Shown here in pieces: positions 12,701-24,700 of a DNA stretch of 64,000 bases. The translations under genes were made by a program, and so were the position numbers. The first letter of the stretch is position 1. Every line of letters starts with the position of its first letter. The stretch spans positions 11,313,912 through 11,377,911 of the forward strand of contig CM066920.1 in the NCBI GenBank assembly GCA_033964015.1, given 5' to 3'. The notes under the pieces were generated by a model. That model saw nothing but the letters and a program-made list of their open reading frames with translations, searched no databases and was not told the DNA's origin. Source of the DNA: Scolanthus callimorphus. Its lineage: Eukaryota > Cnidaria > Anthozoa > Actiniaria > Edwardsiidae.

Positions 12701-15700
12701 GATCTGCTTGACGTGTTGGGGTTTGTCTCCCTTGAAGTCACACAAGTAAAATAAGAAGTAAAATTTTTGTTTTCGATCTTTCCGAAGGATATTTGAGTCT
12801 GTACCGGAGCTATTGACTATTGTACTTATAGTAATTTAAAAAGTGTAGTTTTTAGTAGTTAGTTCCTGCTTTGAATGAAATATGTGATATCATAGTTAGG
12901 AAGTTTCTTATGCATATTGTTGCATATTTTTACTTGTCTAGACACAACACTGTTGGAATAATACCCTCTTGGAACCGTGGAAAGCTGACAATCAATTTTC
13001 CTTTTTTTTAAATCACCAGCTAAGCATTTCCAAAGACCGCGTGTCACGAAATCTAGTCGCATGATTGTAACCAACTCGGAGCTCTCATTAAATGTACCTG
13101 TAATCCTGCAACTCTTGCATTATAAAATAAAAAATTAAAATAAACGATTGCTATGCGTTTTTTTAAAGAAGGAATCCGCCAGCAGTTCGAGTAAGCATTG
13201 GATAAAAATATTGTTCCAAGATCATTTGAATTGTATTGCAAACTTCTTTGAGTCTGTTTTCAGTATCTTGTGAAAAGAATCAGTTTCTAATAACACCAAA
13301 CACTGAAAACGAAATGGTAGTGGAATGAAATTGACAACAATTATTTTCTGGAGTTTGCCCTACTTTTTTTCAGCTTTGAAAATTATTTTTACAGGCTCCA
13401 ATGGGAATTTGTTTCTGGTGTTGCTGAGTAACATCTCTAGCTTTAAGAAAATGCAAACAGAATTTGAATATCTTTGATATTACTCTGGTACAAGATTTCC
13501 TCTTAATGGCTTGAGAAAAAGGTGATATAAAACGAGATTACCTAGGAAGCTTTATAAGAGATGAGGACTGGACTACTTAACCCTCTAAGGGAGCTTTATA
13601 TTAGAGCGATTAGCAAGAGGGAGAGATGAGGGTTGAACTACCTAACCCTCTAAGGGAGCTTTATATTAGAGCGATTAGCAAGAGGGAGGGATGAGGGTTG
13701 AACTACCTAACCCTCTAAGGGAGCTTTTTTATTAGAGCGATTAGCAAGAGGGAGAGATGAGGGCTGAACTACCCAACCCTCTAAGGGAGCTTTATATTAG
13801 AGCGATTAGCAAGAGGGAGAGATGAGGGCTGGACTACCTAACCCTCTAAGGGAGCTTTATATTAGAGCGATTAGCAAGAGGGAGAGATGAGGGCTGGACT
13901 ACCTAACCCTCTAAGAGAGCTTTATATTAGAGCGATTAGCAAGAGGGAGAGATGAGGGCTGGACTACCTAACCCTCTAAGGGAGCTTTTTTATTAGAGCG
14001 ATTAGCAAGAGGGAGAGATGAGGGCTGAACTACCCAACCCTCTAAGGGAGCTTTATATTAGAGCGATTAGCAAGAGGGAGAGATGAGGGCTGAACTACCT
14101 AACCCTCTAAGGGAGCTTTATATTAGAGCGCTTAGCAAGAGGGAGAGATGAGGGCTGAACTACCTAACCCTCTAAGGGAGCTTTATATTAGAGCGATTAG
14201 CAAGAGGGAGAGATGAGGGTTGAACTACCTAACCCTCTAAGGGAGCTTTATATTAGAGCGATGAGCAAGAGGGAGAGATGAGGGCTGGACTACTAACCCT
14301 CTAAGGGAGCTTTATATTAGAGCGATTAGCAAGAGGAGAGATGAGGGTTGAACTACCTAACCCTATAAGGGAGCTTTATATTAGAGCGATTAGCAAGAGG
14401 GAGAGATGAGGGCTGGACTACCTAACCCTCTAAGGGAGCTTTTTATTAGAGCGATTAGCAAGAGGGAGAGATGAGGGCTGGACTACCTAACCCTCTAAGG
14501 GAGCTTTATATTGGAGCGATTAGCAAGAGGGAGAGATGAGGGCTGGACTACCTAACCCTCTAAGAGAGCTTTATATTAGAGCGATTAGCAAGGGGGAGAG
14601 ATGAGAGCTGGACTACCTAACCCTCTAAGAGAGCTTTATATTAGAGCGATTAGCAAGGGGGAGAGATGAGAACTGGACTACCTAACCCTCTAAGGGAGCT
14701 TTATATTAGAGCGATTAGCAAGAGGGAGAGATGAGGGCTGGACTACCTAACCCTCTAAGAGAGCTTTATATTAGAGCGATTAGCAAGAGGGAGAGATGAG
14801 GGCTGGACTACCTAACCCTCTAAGAGAGCTTTATATTAGAGCGATTAGCAAGGGGGAGAGATGAGGGCTTGACTACCTAACCCTCTAAGGGAGCTTTATA
14901 TTAGAGCGATAAGCAAGAGGGAGAGATGAGGGCTGGACTACCTAACCCTCTAAGAGAGCTTTATATTAGAGCGATTAGCAAGGGGGAAAGATGAGGGCTG
15001 GACTACCTAACCCTCTAAGGGAGCTTTATATTAGAGCGATTAGCAAGAGGGAGAGATGAGGGCTGGACTACCTAACCCTCTAAGAGAGCTTTATATTAGA
15101 GCGATTAGCAAGGGGGAGAGATGAGGGCTGGACTACTTAACCCTCTAAGGGAGCTTTATATTAGAGCGATTAGCAAGGGGGAGAGATGAGAACTGGACTA
15201 CCTAACCCTCTTAGCTCTCTCAGGGAGCCTTATTAGAGCGATGAGGGCTGAGTGTATACAGATTATTGTTCTCGAGAAAATATATATCGGCCCGGGGACT
15301 GCTCTAGCATACGCTGTTTGGTTGGAAAACGTTTCAGGGAGTTCGATTACCGAACCCTATCAACGATTGAATTCGATTTCTCGAGATTACCGAACGATCG
15401 ACTATCTACGTCTTGTATGATACGCGTCTGAGTTCTTATAAGACGATTTTTTTCAGCCTATGTTTCGATACCCTGACGTGACACAGATTATCCTCTTTCC
15501 ACTGACCTCCGCAGTAAACATGTCACTCCAAGATCGAAACCGAAAAGGCTACGTCATACAAACATTCGCGTCGAGGCCTATTCCGCGGAAGCTCAGCAGA
15601 GCCACAAAGAAGCAGGGTTACAATCATCGATCTACTAGAAATCATGGCATTGCTTCGATGTAAGGAACAAATACTCGAGTCGGGTCTTGCTACAAAACAC

Positions 15701-18700
15701 GCGGATAAGCTAGAGAAACAAGGCCTCATTGTAGACAGCTTCGTGACACCATCGAAGGACTGGAAGAAGATAAAGTATTACGACAGGGTAAGCTTTGAGA
15801 CCAGACAAGGGTCAATTTTAAAATTCATTGGTTATATTAAGATTTGTTCTTCAGTTCCTGAGCTTGAGAACTTCCTCTTCCCTTTCAGATCACTAAAACG
15901 ATAATAGGCCATTTTCAACAGTACCTACGAATGGCTAAGCCGATTATTAAGCTGGAAGATATGCCAGAAAACCGCGCCACAGGTCATCAATGGGACAAGT
16001 TCTTGTCTGACTACCTGAATGACAAAGCAGACCAGCATAGTCGAGAAAAAGAGATGGCGCATGCGCTTATTGATCGCATTCGCACAACTTATCAGGATCT
16101 TGATTTTGTTAGTAGTAAATTCCCTATGTTTGGCTTCATGAGAGATAATACAGCCGAGAAAAAAATCCTAATCATATCTGTGGCAAGGGGAGGCGGATGC
16201 CATTGCGGTGTATAAAGGAAATTACACCATTGTGGATTTCAAAGTTATCGACTCCGACATTTTAGGTTGCCTCACGGACGTCCCTGGTCACTCGAACCGT
16301 TCGACAGACCTATATGGGAAGCATTTGCACCAGTGCTTGATCTATGCGCAGCTTCTAAAGCTACACATGGATCTTGATAACTTGCCTCATATTTTGATAG
16401 TAATCATTGATAGATACCAAGGCGGACGCGAGATCTACCTCCCGCTTTTTGAAGACTATCCAGATGAGTGCAAGGAAAAACTCTACAGCTTTGAGTGGTC
16501 CAAGAAAAAGTTTCCCGACAAGCCCCCTCTAAAGTTAAGTGTTGATGATGGGAAACTATTCAAGAAGGAGATTCAAGATGGAGGTCCCATACTTCCTCGG
16601 ACAATGCTGAGAGACATATTTCACCATGAGGCAGAATTAGAAGATCTCCTTGACGTGTTGGGCTTTAGTTCCCTTGAAGTTAAACAAGAAAAAAAAATGC
16701 AATCCCTACAAGCTGGTATGCAGAATATGTCATTCAATAGTTAGGGAGGTTGCTATGTATATTTTGGAGCATATTTTTACACAACGTCCAGACACAACGT
16801 TGAAAGGTGACGCGTGAAAAGCTATGATGGAATTACGTCTATCTAATGATGTTTAGCTACATGAAGGAATATAGCCATACAATCGTTAGGAAACTTCAGT
16901 GCTATGCATTTGTTAGTATTTCTAATCCTGAGCTATTGACCATTGCAGTCATTGTAGTCATGTAAGCTATGAATAGAAGAATATATCAGTCATACCACAG
17001 TTAGGTCTGCATATTTTAAATCATATTTTGGCATATTTTTACTTGCCTAGACACGACATTAGATAGCTACTAATACTCTCCTGTAAGGGTGACGTGTGGA
17101 AAGCTTAGAATGTATTTACGTCTATAACCGGCTAAGCATCTAGAAAGTCAGAGCGTGTCACGAACTCGAGTCGCGTGATTGTCACAAACTCGGAGTTACG
17201 GTAACCCTGTATAACTCGTGCATTAAAATAAAAAGGTCATAGTAAACGATTGCTTTTCGTTTCGATTTCTTGAGATTAAGGGTGTTTATAATGTACAATC
17301 AGAAACATATAACTTAGTTTCTGGTGCAATCTAATGGAAAAAGTTCTCCCTTCTCTCACCCTCCGCCCTTTCAATGTTGCTAGCGCAGATTTAAAGGGAG
17401 GCTGTCACGATACGCGCATGCTCCAGGAACGATCACTGAGCAAAACATTTTAGACCATCTTATCAGAAAACTATTGAAGAATATGTAAAACGTAAACATT
17501 TGGTCGGATGGATAGAGAAATAGCGAGATTCAAACGGATTGTTTTCGTGGTTTTCAGCCTTCGCTGGTCATCGTTACGGGACGATACGTCTTTGTTTTGA
17601 GATGCGCAGAACAGCTGCGCAGTTTCGTGACAGCCTCCCTTTAATATGGCTATTGGCATATGACTATTGGCAAAAAAAAGGAGATAAGATAAATGACATT
17701 TTTGCATTTGTAGTTCAGGTAGCTTCTTATCGGATAAACCCTACTGGTCTTGTTTCAACAAACGCCGCAAAAAAAAAGTGCCGCATCGCTTTTCCTCACA
17801 TGGTCTCATGCCTCGAATGAGCCCCACTCGCCTCCAAAAAACTTTATCAAAATTTGTCTGGGAGGCCAAAACGGAACGACATCGACTATTTTGTAAAAGT
17901 TCTTCATCATGACGAAGCCTTTGAACCCTCGAACTTTGATTAAATAAAAGTTAAACTGAAAATAAAATTTAGACAAATATGAATGTTTCTTTTTTTTTTA
18001 AATTTATTGGAGTTATGCTTATGTAAATATTTTTACACGGTTCCAATAAATCTATGCTTATGCTTATGCTTTGCATTGAAAACCTCGTTAACCAGAGCCA
18101 TGGGGGGGGGGGGGGGGGGGCTTATGACAAAGAATGTATCACCAAAGTCGGGGGCTAAGTAAAAGAAAATGTATGAAAAATGTTGTCAAAAGTGGGGGGC
18201 TTCACCCTCCCCCCCCCCCCCAACCCGGCGGGGCCTAGGGGCACCGCCAGAGTCTCCCAGATATCCCATGCAGCGTACATAGGGCAAACAGAAGAAAACC
18301 CAACAACACTAGTGGTGTTCTCCTAAGAAATGCTCACAAGATTGTCAGAGAGACATTTACCATGATGTGCGTGTCAGAGAGAATAAGACGGATCGTCAGG
18401 AGCCCACCAAACCTGAGGGATATTAATGTGAGGGCTCGAGTCGTATCTGACCTCGTTGTCAGCTTTGCGGAGTTTGGCAGTTTTTTTGCGTTCTTTTTCT
18501 CTATGCGATCCGTGTGAACTAATCAGATCCGTTTGCTTGACTGTGCAGTCACTTGGCTTCCCTTGCGAGACACGTCGCGACAGAAGCAATTCACTGCACT
18601 AGCTGGCAAGCGTCTGATTGGCTTAAGGTTACGGACCACCTTGGGGGTACTTTTTGGTTAAAATGGCATAATTTCACGAAAAATGGTCGTTTCTTTACAA

Positions 18701-21700
18701 GTGATACCTCATTTTAAAGCCTCTACCCTGTGCTAAACTATGGTATATAATTTCTTTTCATTTTACAAAAAAAAATTTTATGGAGTTCCCTTTCCGGTGC
18801 ATCAGTTCAACTTTTTAGAGTTCGAACCTCGCGAATATTTGCTATTTTCGTTCATTGACCCCATATTAGCGTTGACAAAGATGTGTTCTAAAAAACGTGT
18901 CGGGGATTTTGGAAATTCGATCTCCTTTTAAAGTTTAAAATTTCGAAAATCCCCAACACGTTTTTTTTAGAACACATCTAAGCCCATGGTAAAATGTTGT
19001 TAAATAACAAAATCGTCGTGAATCCGCGTGCGTGGAGCTCTCGAAACTTGACCCGATGCGTCGGAAAAGAAACTCCCTAAAAAATTTATTTTGTATCAAA
19101 TTGAAGAAATAAACTATTCATACTCGAGGAACAGAACGAAAATTACCGAAACGAAAATTACCACGAAGGTAGTCCGTAACCTTAAATGGACTACGCAGAA
19201 AATTTAACCTGCCAGAAGCCCGCTCGTTGTTTCGAACGCACTTCCAGCTGATATCTTGCTCTGAAATTAGCCAATCAGAACGATGTTTGTTGCATCGCCA
19301 AGCGTTCCGAACAGATTAGCAAAAAATATTGCAATTGAGCATAAAAACTTTTTCATCTCATGAAAATCTTGTCAAATGTAAACAAGGCTTGAATTGTAAG
19401 ATTATTAAATCTAGTTTTGACTTCCCAAAATAGTCTCCTTTTGCAGCCGTCGAGAGCTTGCGTGACAAAGACCGCTGCGGCTGCAAAAGGAGACTATTCC
19501 CAAAACTGCGACAATTTGGGTATCTCTCGCTAGACGTACGAACGCTTGACAAACAATTCTTTGCGCGCCGTGAGGTGAGATCAGCTGGTTGGGTTGCGTG
19601 TTATTTGAAACGGCTGTATTGTTTATCGTGTGGGCACCTGAGCCCAGACAGGGGCGGATCTAGGGGAGGTTGTGGGGGTTGCAACCCCCCTCTGAAATAA
19701 CCCTGGATCCGCAACTGGGGTTTTTAACCCACACAACCACTCCCCTCCCGATGTGAGTGATAGATTCCATGAGCTATACAAAATATTAGTAGTTATTAAA
19801 CGTTGTGAACTCAGTACAGATTATAACCAGTCCAACTTAGTGCTGCAACCCTCTGAAAAAATCCTAGATCCGCCACTGAACAAATACTATTCATATCACT
19901 ATCGCGTGCTAAAAAAACTCAACCGAAGTACGTCTTATTGAAGGTTCGTTGACTGGAGTGAGTGAAGAGATTCGGGACCAACTTATGGATGCCGCGGCCC
20001 ACACTAACAAGGCGTACGCCGCCGTGAGACGAAGTCGAGACCCGGATACTGATGTCGACACACCCCGGTGAGTCTGGTTAGGGTCAAACTAGCTGAACTT
20101 TTGGTTCAGTATTTGTGAATAGTTTTGTTTTGATGGACACGCTTTCAGAACTCAAGAAACTCTTTAAATATCCTTCATCGCATATTGGGCGATGTATAAC
20201 GTTGTTCAGTGCACGTTTAACGTCATGTTTAAATCACTGAAAACGAAACTTCGATAAATGTGGAACCCCATGGGGGGACTCCCATATCAAACGGACAGGG
20301 TTGCTTGTCGGACAAATGAGATTTGACGCCTAAAAGATACCGAATTCGGCGTCGGAAACCAGTATTTTTCCCCTAAAAGATACCATTTTAAAACTCACAC
20401 AAATCTCGTTGATCCATTACTGCTTGCTACAAGCTATAAAGATATTTACATATAATACTGATCTCTAGCGCCGTAACCATATTCAAAAGTTTATCGTCGC
20501 CTAACGTCGCCCACACAAACTCCCTAAGTAACCATTTTCTAAAAAAAGTGTTTTTCATTGGATACCCTTAAAAGATACCTCAGACCCAAATTTGACCCTA
20601 AAAGATACGACGAGCACCCTGCCCGGCTGATGTGGGAGTCCCCTTATCCCCGGGATGTGGAATCCTGTTGAACAATGGGTTGAATCATGTTCAGTGGAAG
20701 TTCCAGAGATCTTCATCACCCCCAACCCCCACTTTTAAATCTGATGACCTTGCAGGATTTTGTTTTTCTTCGGGATTTATTTCCCGTAGCTTATTCTTGG
20801 AGTTTGAAATTTTGAGTATTATACTTTGTATAACACTTTGCCTTTTTTCTTTGCTATTACCTGGCTCATGCCAGTTGCCAGGTTTCTAGTTTTTACAGCA
20901 TTTCTAACAGATTTTTGCTATTACACCATTAGGTTTATGCCAGGTGCCGGGTTTTCGGTGGATCTTCAAGGTCTGACTGGAGGAGCAGGAGGCAGTAAAG
21001 CAGACTCTAAGACAATGGCGCCCGAAGTTGTAGCCATGAAACCTATACTTCGCTTCCTGCAGCTGCTCTGCGAGAACCACAATAGAGACTTGCAGGTTAG
21101 GAGAATTGCTAACATTGTTAACAGACGTCTGGTCAACTCAGGCCTAAGAGATGATCATAAAGAAATTCTCCCAACAATCTATGCAATTAATTCCGATGTG
21201 TCTGTGCGAAGAACGTTTCTAAGTTTTCCGCATAAATTCCCGCCATTTTGTCGCGCGCGCGCGCTTGCGCCACAGGGAGCCTGCCTACAACTATTTGGCT
21301 GAGCTAATGAGAAAATGTGAGGAACTCAAAAGTTAGCCGGTATTGAAATAATATCAATCTATACAATGTCGTTAGTGTTGGGTCTTCTCTGTATTAACAT
21401 GTATGTGAGGTTTATTGTCAACTTGAAGATGGGTTTCAAAATAGATCGTTGCTAAACTTTTTCGTGTCAAGGTGACAGGGCATTTTCTGGTATCTTATAC
21501 TTAGTGATATTCATATTTACCAATTCCTTTCGCTCTAGAATTACATCCGTCGTCAAGACAATAACAAGGCGAATTATAACCTCGTACACGAGACCCTGCA
21601 GTTCCTGGATTGTATTTGCGGAAGCACTTCCGGCGGCTTGGGCCTGCTGGGTCTCTATATCAACGAGAATAACGTCGGGCTGATTAACCAGTGTCTGGAG

Positions 21701-24700
21701 AGTTTAACAGAGTATTGTCAAGGGCCCTGTCATGATAACCAGGTAATGTCCGAAAGAGTCAAAGTCACGGTATAGAATCAGACCGTCCGAGGGAGCCATA
21801 AAATGATGAGCTCTAAACATACATAGAGGACTGTGAATGGAACATAATTGGAAAATTTCAACGCGCGGGGTTGCTGTGCTGCGGCAAAAACGCGCGAGAA
21901 GATTAGCCACGAACAAAAAGTCAAGGGGGGAGGGGCGGAGAAAGAAAGAGTCACTCCCCTCTCTCTCTCCACCCCCACCCCTCTTTTTGTCACTTAGAAA
22001 GGAGTGCGGGCTCATCTTCAACCGCCAATGCTGGAAAACGAGCCGAAAACACGCCAAAAAAAGACGCCTGCGAATGAGGCTAGATCTGACAGAAGGCAAG
22101 ATTTTCTTGCACGTTTCCTGGGAAAAAAGGGACAGAAAAATGTTCTCTGATTATTAAAAAATGTTAACTGATTATTATTACCTATTTGCTATTCAAACTG
22201 CTATATATCTGTTTGTAGGATGCTATAGCTCGTCATGAGTCAAATGGGATCGACATTGTTATCGCGTTGGTGTTGAACGACATCAATCCTCTTGGTAAAC
22301 AAGAATGGACCTCGTCTTAGAACTCAAGGTATAGTGTACCCTGCCCCCCCATAAGTGCACCCTTAACCCCACCCCCATGCCCTCCCATGTGTGCGCCCTT
22401 AACCCCTCCCCCATGCCCTCCCATATGTGCGCCCTTAACCCCTCCCCCATGCCTTCCCATGTGTGCGCCCTTCACCCCACCCCCATGCCCTCCCATATGT
22501 GCGCCCTAACCCCTCCCCCATGCCTTCCCATGTGTGCGCCCTTAACCCCACCCCCATGCCCTCCCATATGTGCGCCCTTAACCCCACCCCCATGCCCTCC
22601 CATATGTGCGCCCTTAACCCCACCCCCATGCCTTCCCATATGTGCGCCCTTAACCCCACCCCCATGCCTTCCCATATGTGCGCCCTTAACCCCACCCCCA
22701 TGCCCTCCCATATGTGCGCCCTTAACCCCACCCCCATGCCTTCCCATATGTGCGCCCTTAACCCCACCCCCATGCCTTCCCATATGTGCGCCCTTAACCC
22801 CACCCCCATGCCTTCCCATATGTGCGCCCTTAACCCCACCCCCATGCCTTCCCATATGTGCACCCTTAACCTTATGCCCTCCCATATGTGCGCCCTTAAC
22901 CCCTCCCCCATGCCCTCCCATGTGTGCGCCCTAACCCCATCCCCATGCCTTCCCATCAGTGCACCCTTAACCCCACCCCCATGCCCTCCCATATTTGCGC
23001 CCTTAACCCCACCCCATGCCTTCCCATATGTGCGCCCTTAACCCCTACCCCATGCCTTCCCATAAGTGCACCCTGCTCCCCATGCTTGAGGATCTAGTGC
23101 TATTTTTCTAGTGCTCCAATAGCGGTGCGGGACCATTGAGCCTTTTCACGCTCGAGGTCGTCTAATTTGCGAGCCTACGAGCCGCGAGCCTCTTAGCGAG
23201 CCTCGAGCCTTTTTTGACGAGCTTTTGAAAAACACATTAAGAACTAGAAAAAATATCAGACATGTCATCCGGTAGTCATTTTCATGATACCAAGGATTAA
23301 TATTCCACTCTGTTCGACAATTATTATGTAAAAAGATAACAAGGATTAATATTCCACACTGTTGGACAATTATTATGTAAAAAGAAATTTAAAAAGCAAA
23401 CAAATCTCAGTTCCTTCAAAATTATCAATACCATGGCTCATTAATTGGTTACCACGTAGCTTTAGCCAACTTTTACTTACTCAGTTTAGGCAGTCATGGA
23501 GATTGACCGATTTTTCCACGCTCCTCACTCCCGCCCACTCTTCACTCCTGCCCAACCGACAAATAGTGATTTTGATTTTGCCTCAAAAGATGAATTTTGA
23601 AATGAGCTATACAATTATAGCTCACTCATATATCATATATCTTATGATGAAAATGTAACTTTCCTCTGATGCAATTAAAACTTCACAGAGTTGTAACACA
23701 AAGACCCTTAACAGTTCTGAACGCAATCAAAGCTTGCGGTTGCGAGCCTCTTGGCGAGCCCCGAGGCTATTTAAGGCGAGTCTTTGTAAAACGTAATAAA
23801 AACTTGAAAACATCTCATGTTAAGAAGGGTTATGGTCAACCATTTTGCCATCTTCCCTTGTTGAGTTTTCATTATTTAAATTAATACAAAAATGGCAAGA
23901 AATATATCAAAAGGCTCGGGGCTTGGTGGCTCGCAAAATAGCAACAACGCTCATGCTAATGGCTGATTGTATTTTTAAACCGCACCGGGGGTTGAGGACC
24001 TACGGAAAATTTGCCAGGGGGTTGTATTGGACTCAGGAAATTCCAAGTGATGGGGTGTGTCTGGAGCCTGGTAATTCAATGGTAAAAAGATGACTTTCCA
24101 GGGACATTATACCCAAAAATAGATTTCCAGGGGAATGTTCCCAGAAAAAAATGGAAATCCCAGAGGAGGGGCCTGTTTCACCAGTGGAAACTCCAGGGGA
24201 GGGGGTCTTTTAAGGGAGGTCCTCAACCCCACGGTGCCGTTTAAAAATGCAATCAGCCAATGCTCTTGCCAATGCAGCGTTGTTGTCATAGACCAAGTGA
24301 TCGAAAACACGTACAATGATAATTCTTTCTTCCTCTTTGGTTTGGATAAAGAGCTGGGTTTTCAGGTCCCCAGGTTGTGCTGGTTGCAATGGAGATTTGA
24401 TAATCCGTTTTGTTTGCAGAACACAGCGTCCAAGACCCTACTGGCTGTGATGGAGAGCCGGCACGATAGTGAAAATGCTGAGCGCATCTTGTACAACCTA
24501 ACACCAAAACAACTGGTATGATATAGTGAGTCATGGGAGTACAACCTCCATGTCACACTTCCAAATGTTTACAAAACTTGATTCACTCTCTCCACTTAAG
24601 CCCGGGTCTAACTATCGAACTTTGTTCGATCAGACATACCCACTTTGTTGGAGCGAACAAAGATCGATAGTTAAACACCCCATGTTTGATGAACATTTTT

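Larger units (their letters stand above)
2297..19943 (+). other. 17.6-kb ITPR intron with nested gene cluster
   Basis: The intron runs from a gtaagc donor to a weak acceptor near 19943. It contains four PD-(D/E)XK-like gene copies in the same orientation as the host gene, their minisatellites, and several MITEs. The stretch 2330-3600 has no gene; 3040-3230 looks like a degenerate dispersed repeat (purine-rich, with a ggcgcgaagcgcgcc dyad). Confidence 0.85.

Noticed and set aside
13545..15235. Telomere-like ctaaccct motifs or a CRISPR-like array
   Set aside because: Units are directly adjacent 65-bp repeats without unique spacers, and ctaaccct occurs once per unit only; this is an ordinary minisatellite.
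18815..18835. tRNA B-box-like string (cgaggttcgaactc on the minus strand)
   Set aside because: No matching A box or cloverleaf around it; it lies inside a TTAA MITE.
21704..22157. Frames of 106-131 codons on both strands
   Set aside because: Located in the intron after the 21539-21742 exon; low complexity and no recognisable protein.
22377..23041. Four overlapping open frames of 149-192 codons rich in Pro, Met and Gly
   Set aside because: Artefact of a 36-bp minisatellite; no conserved or nonrepetitive sequence at either end.
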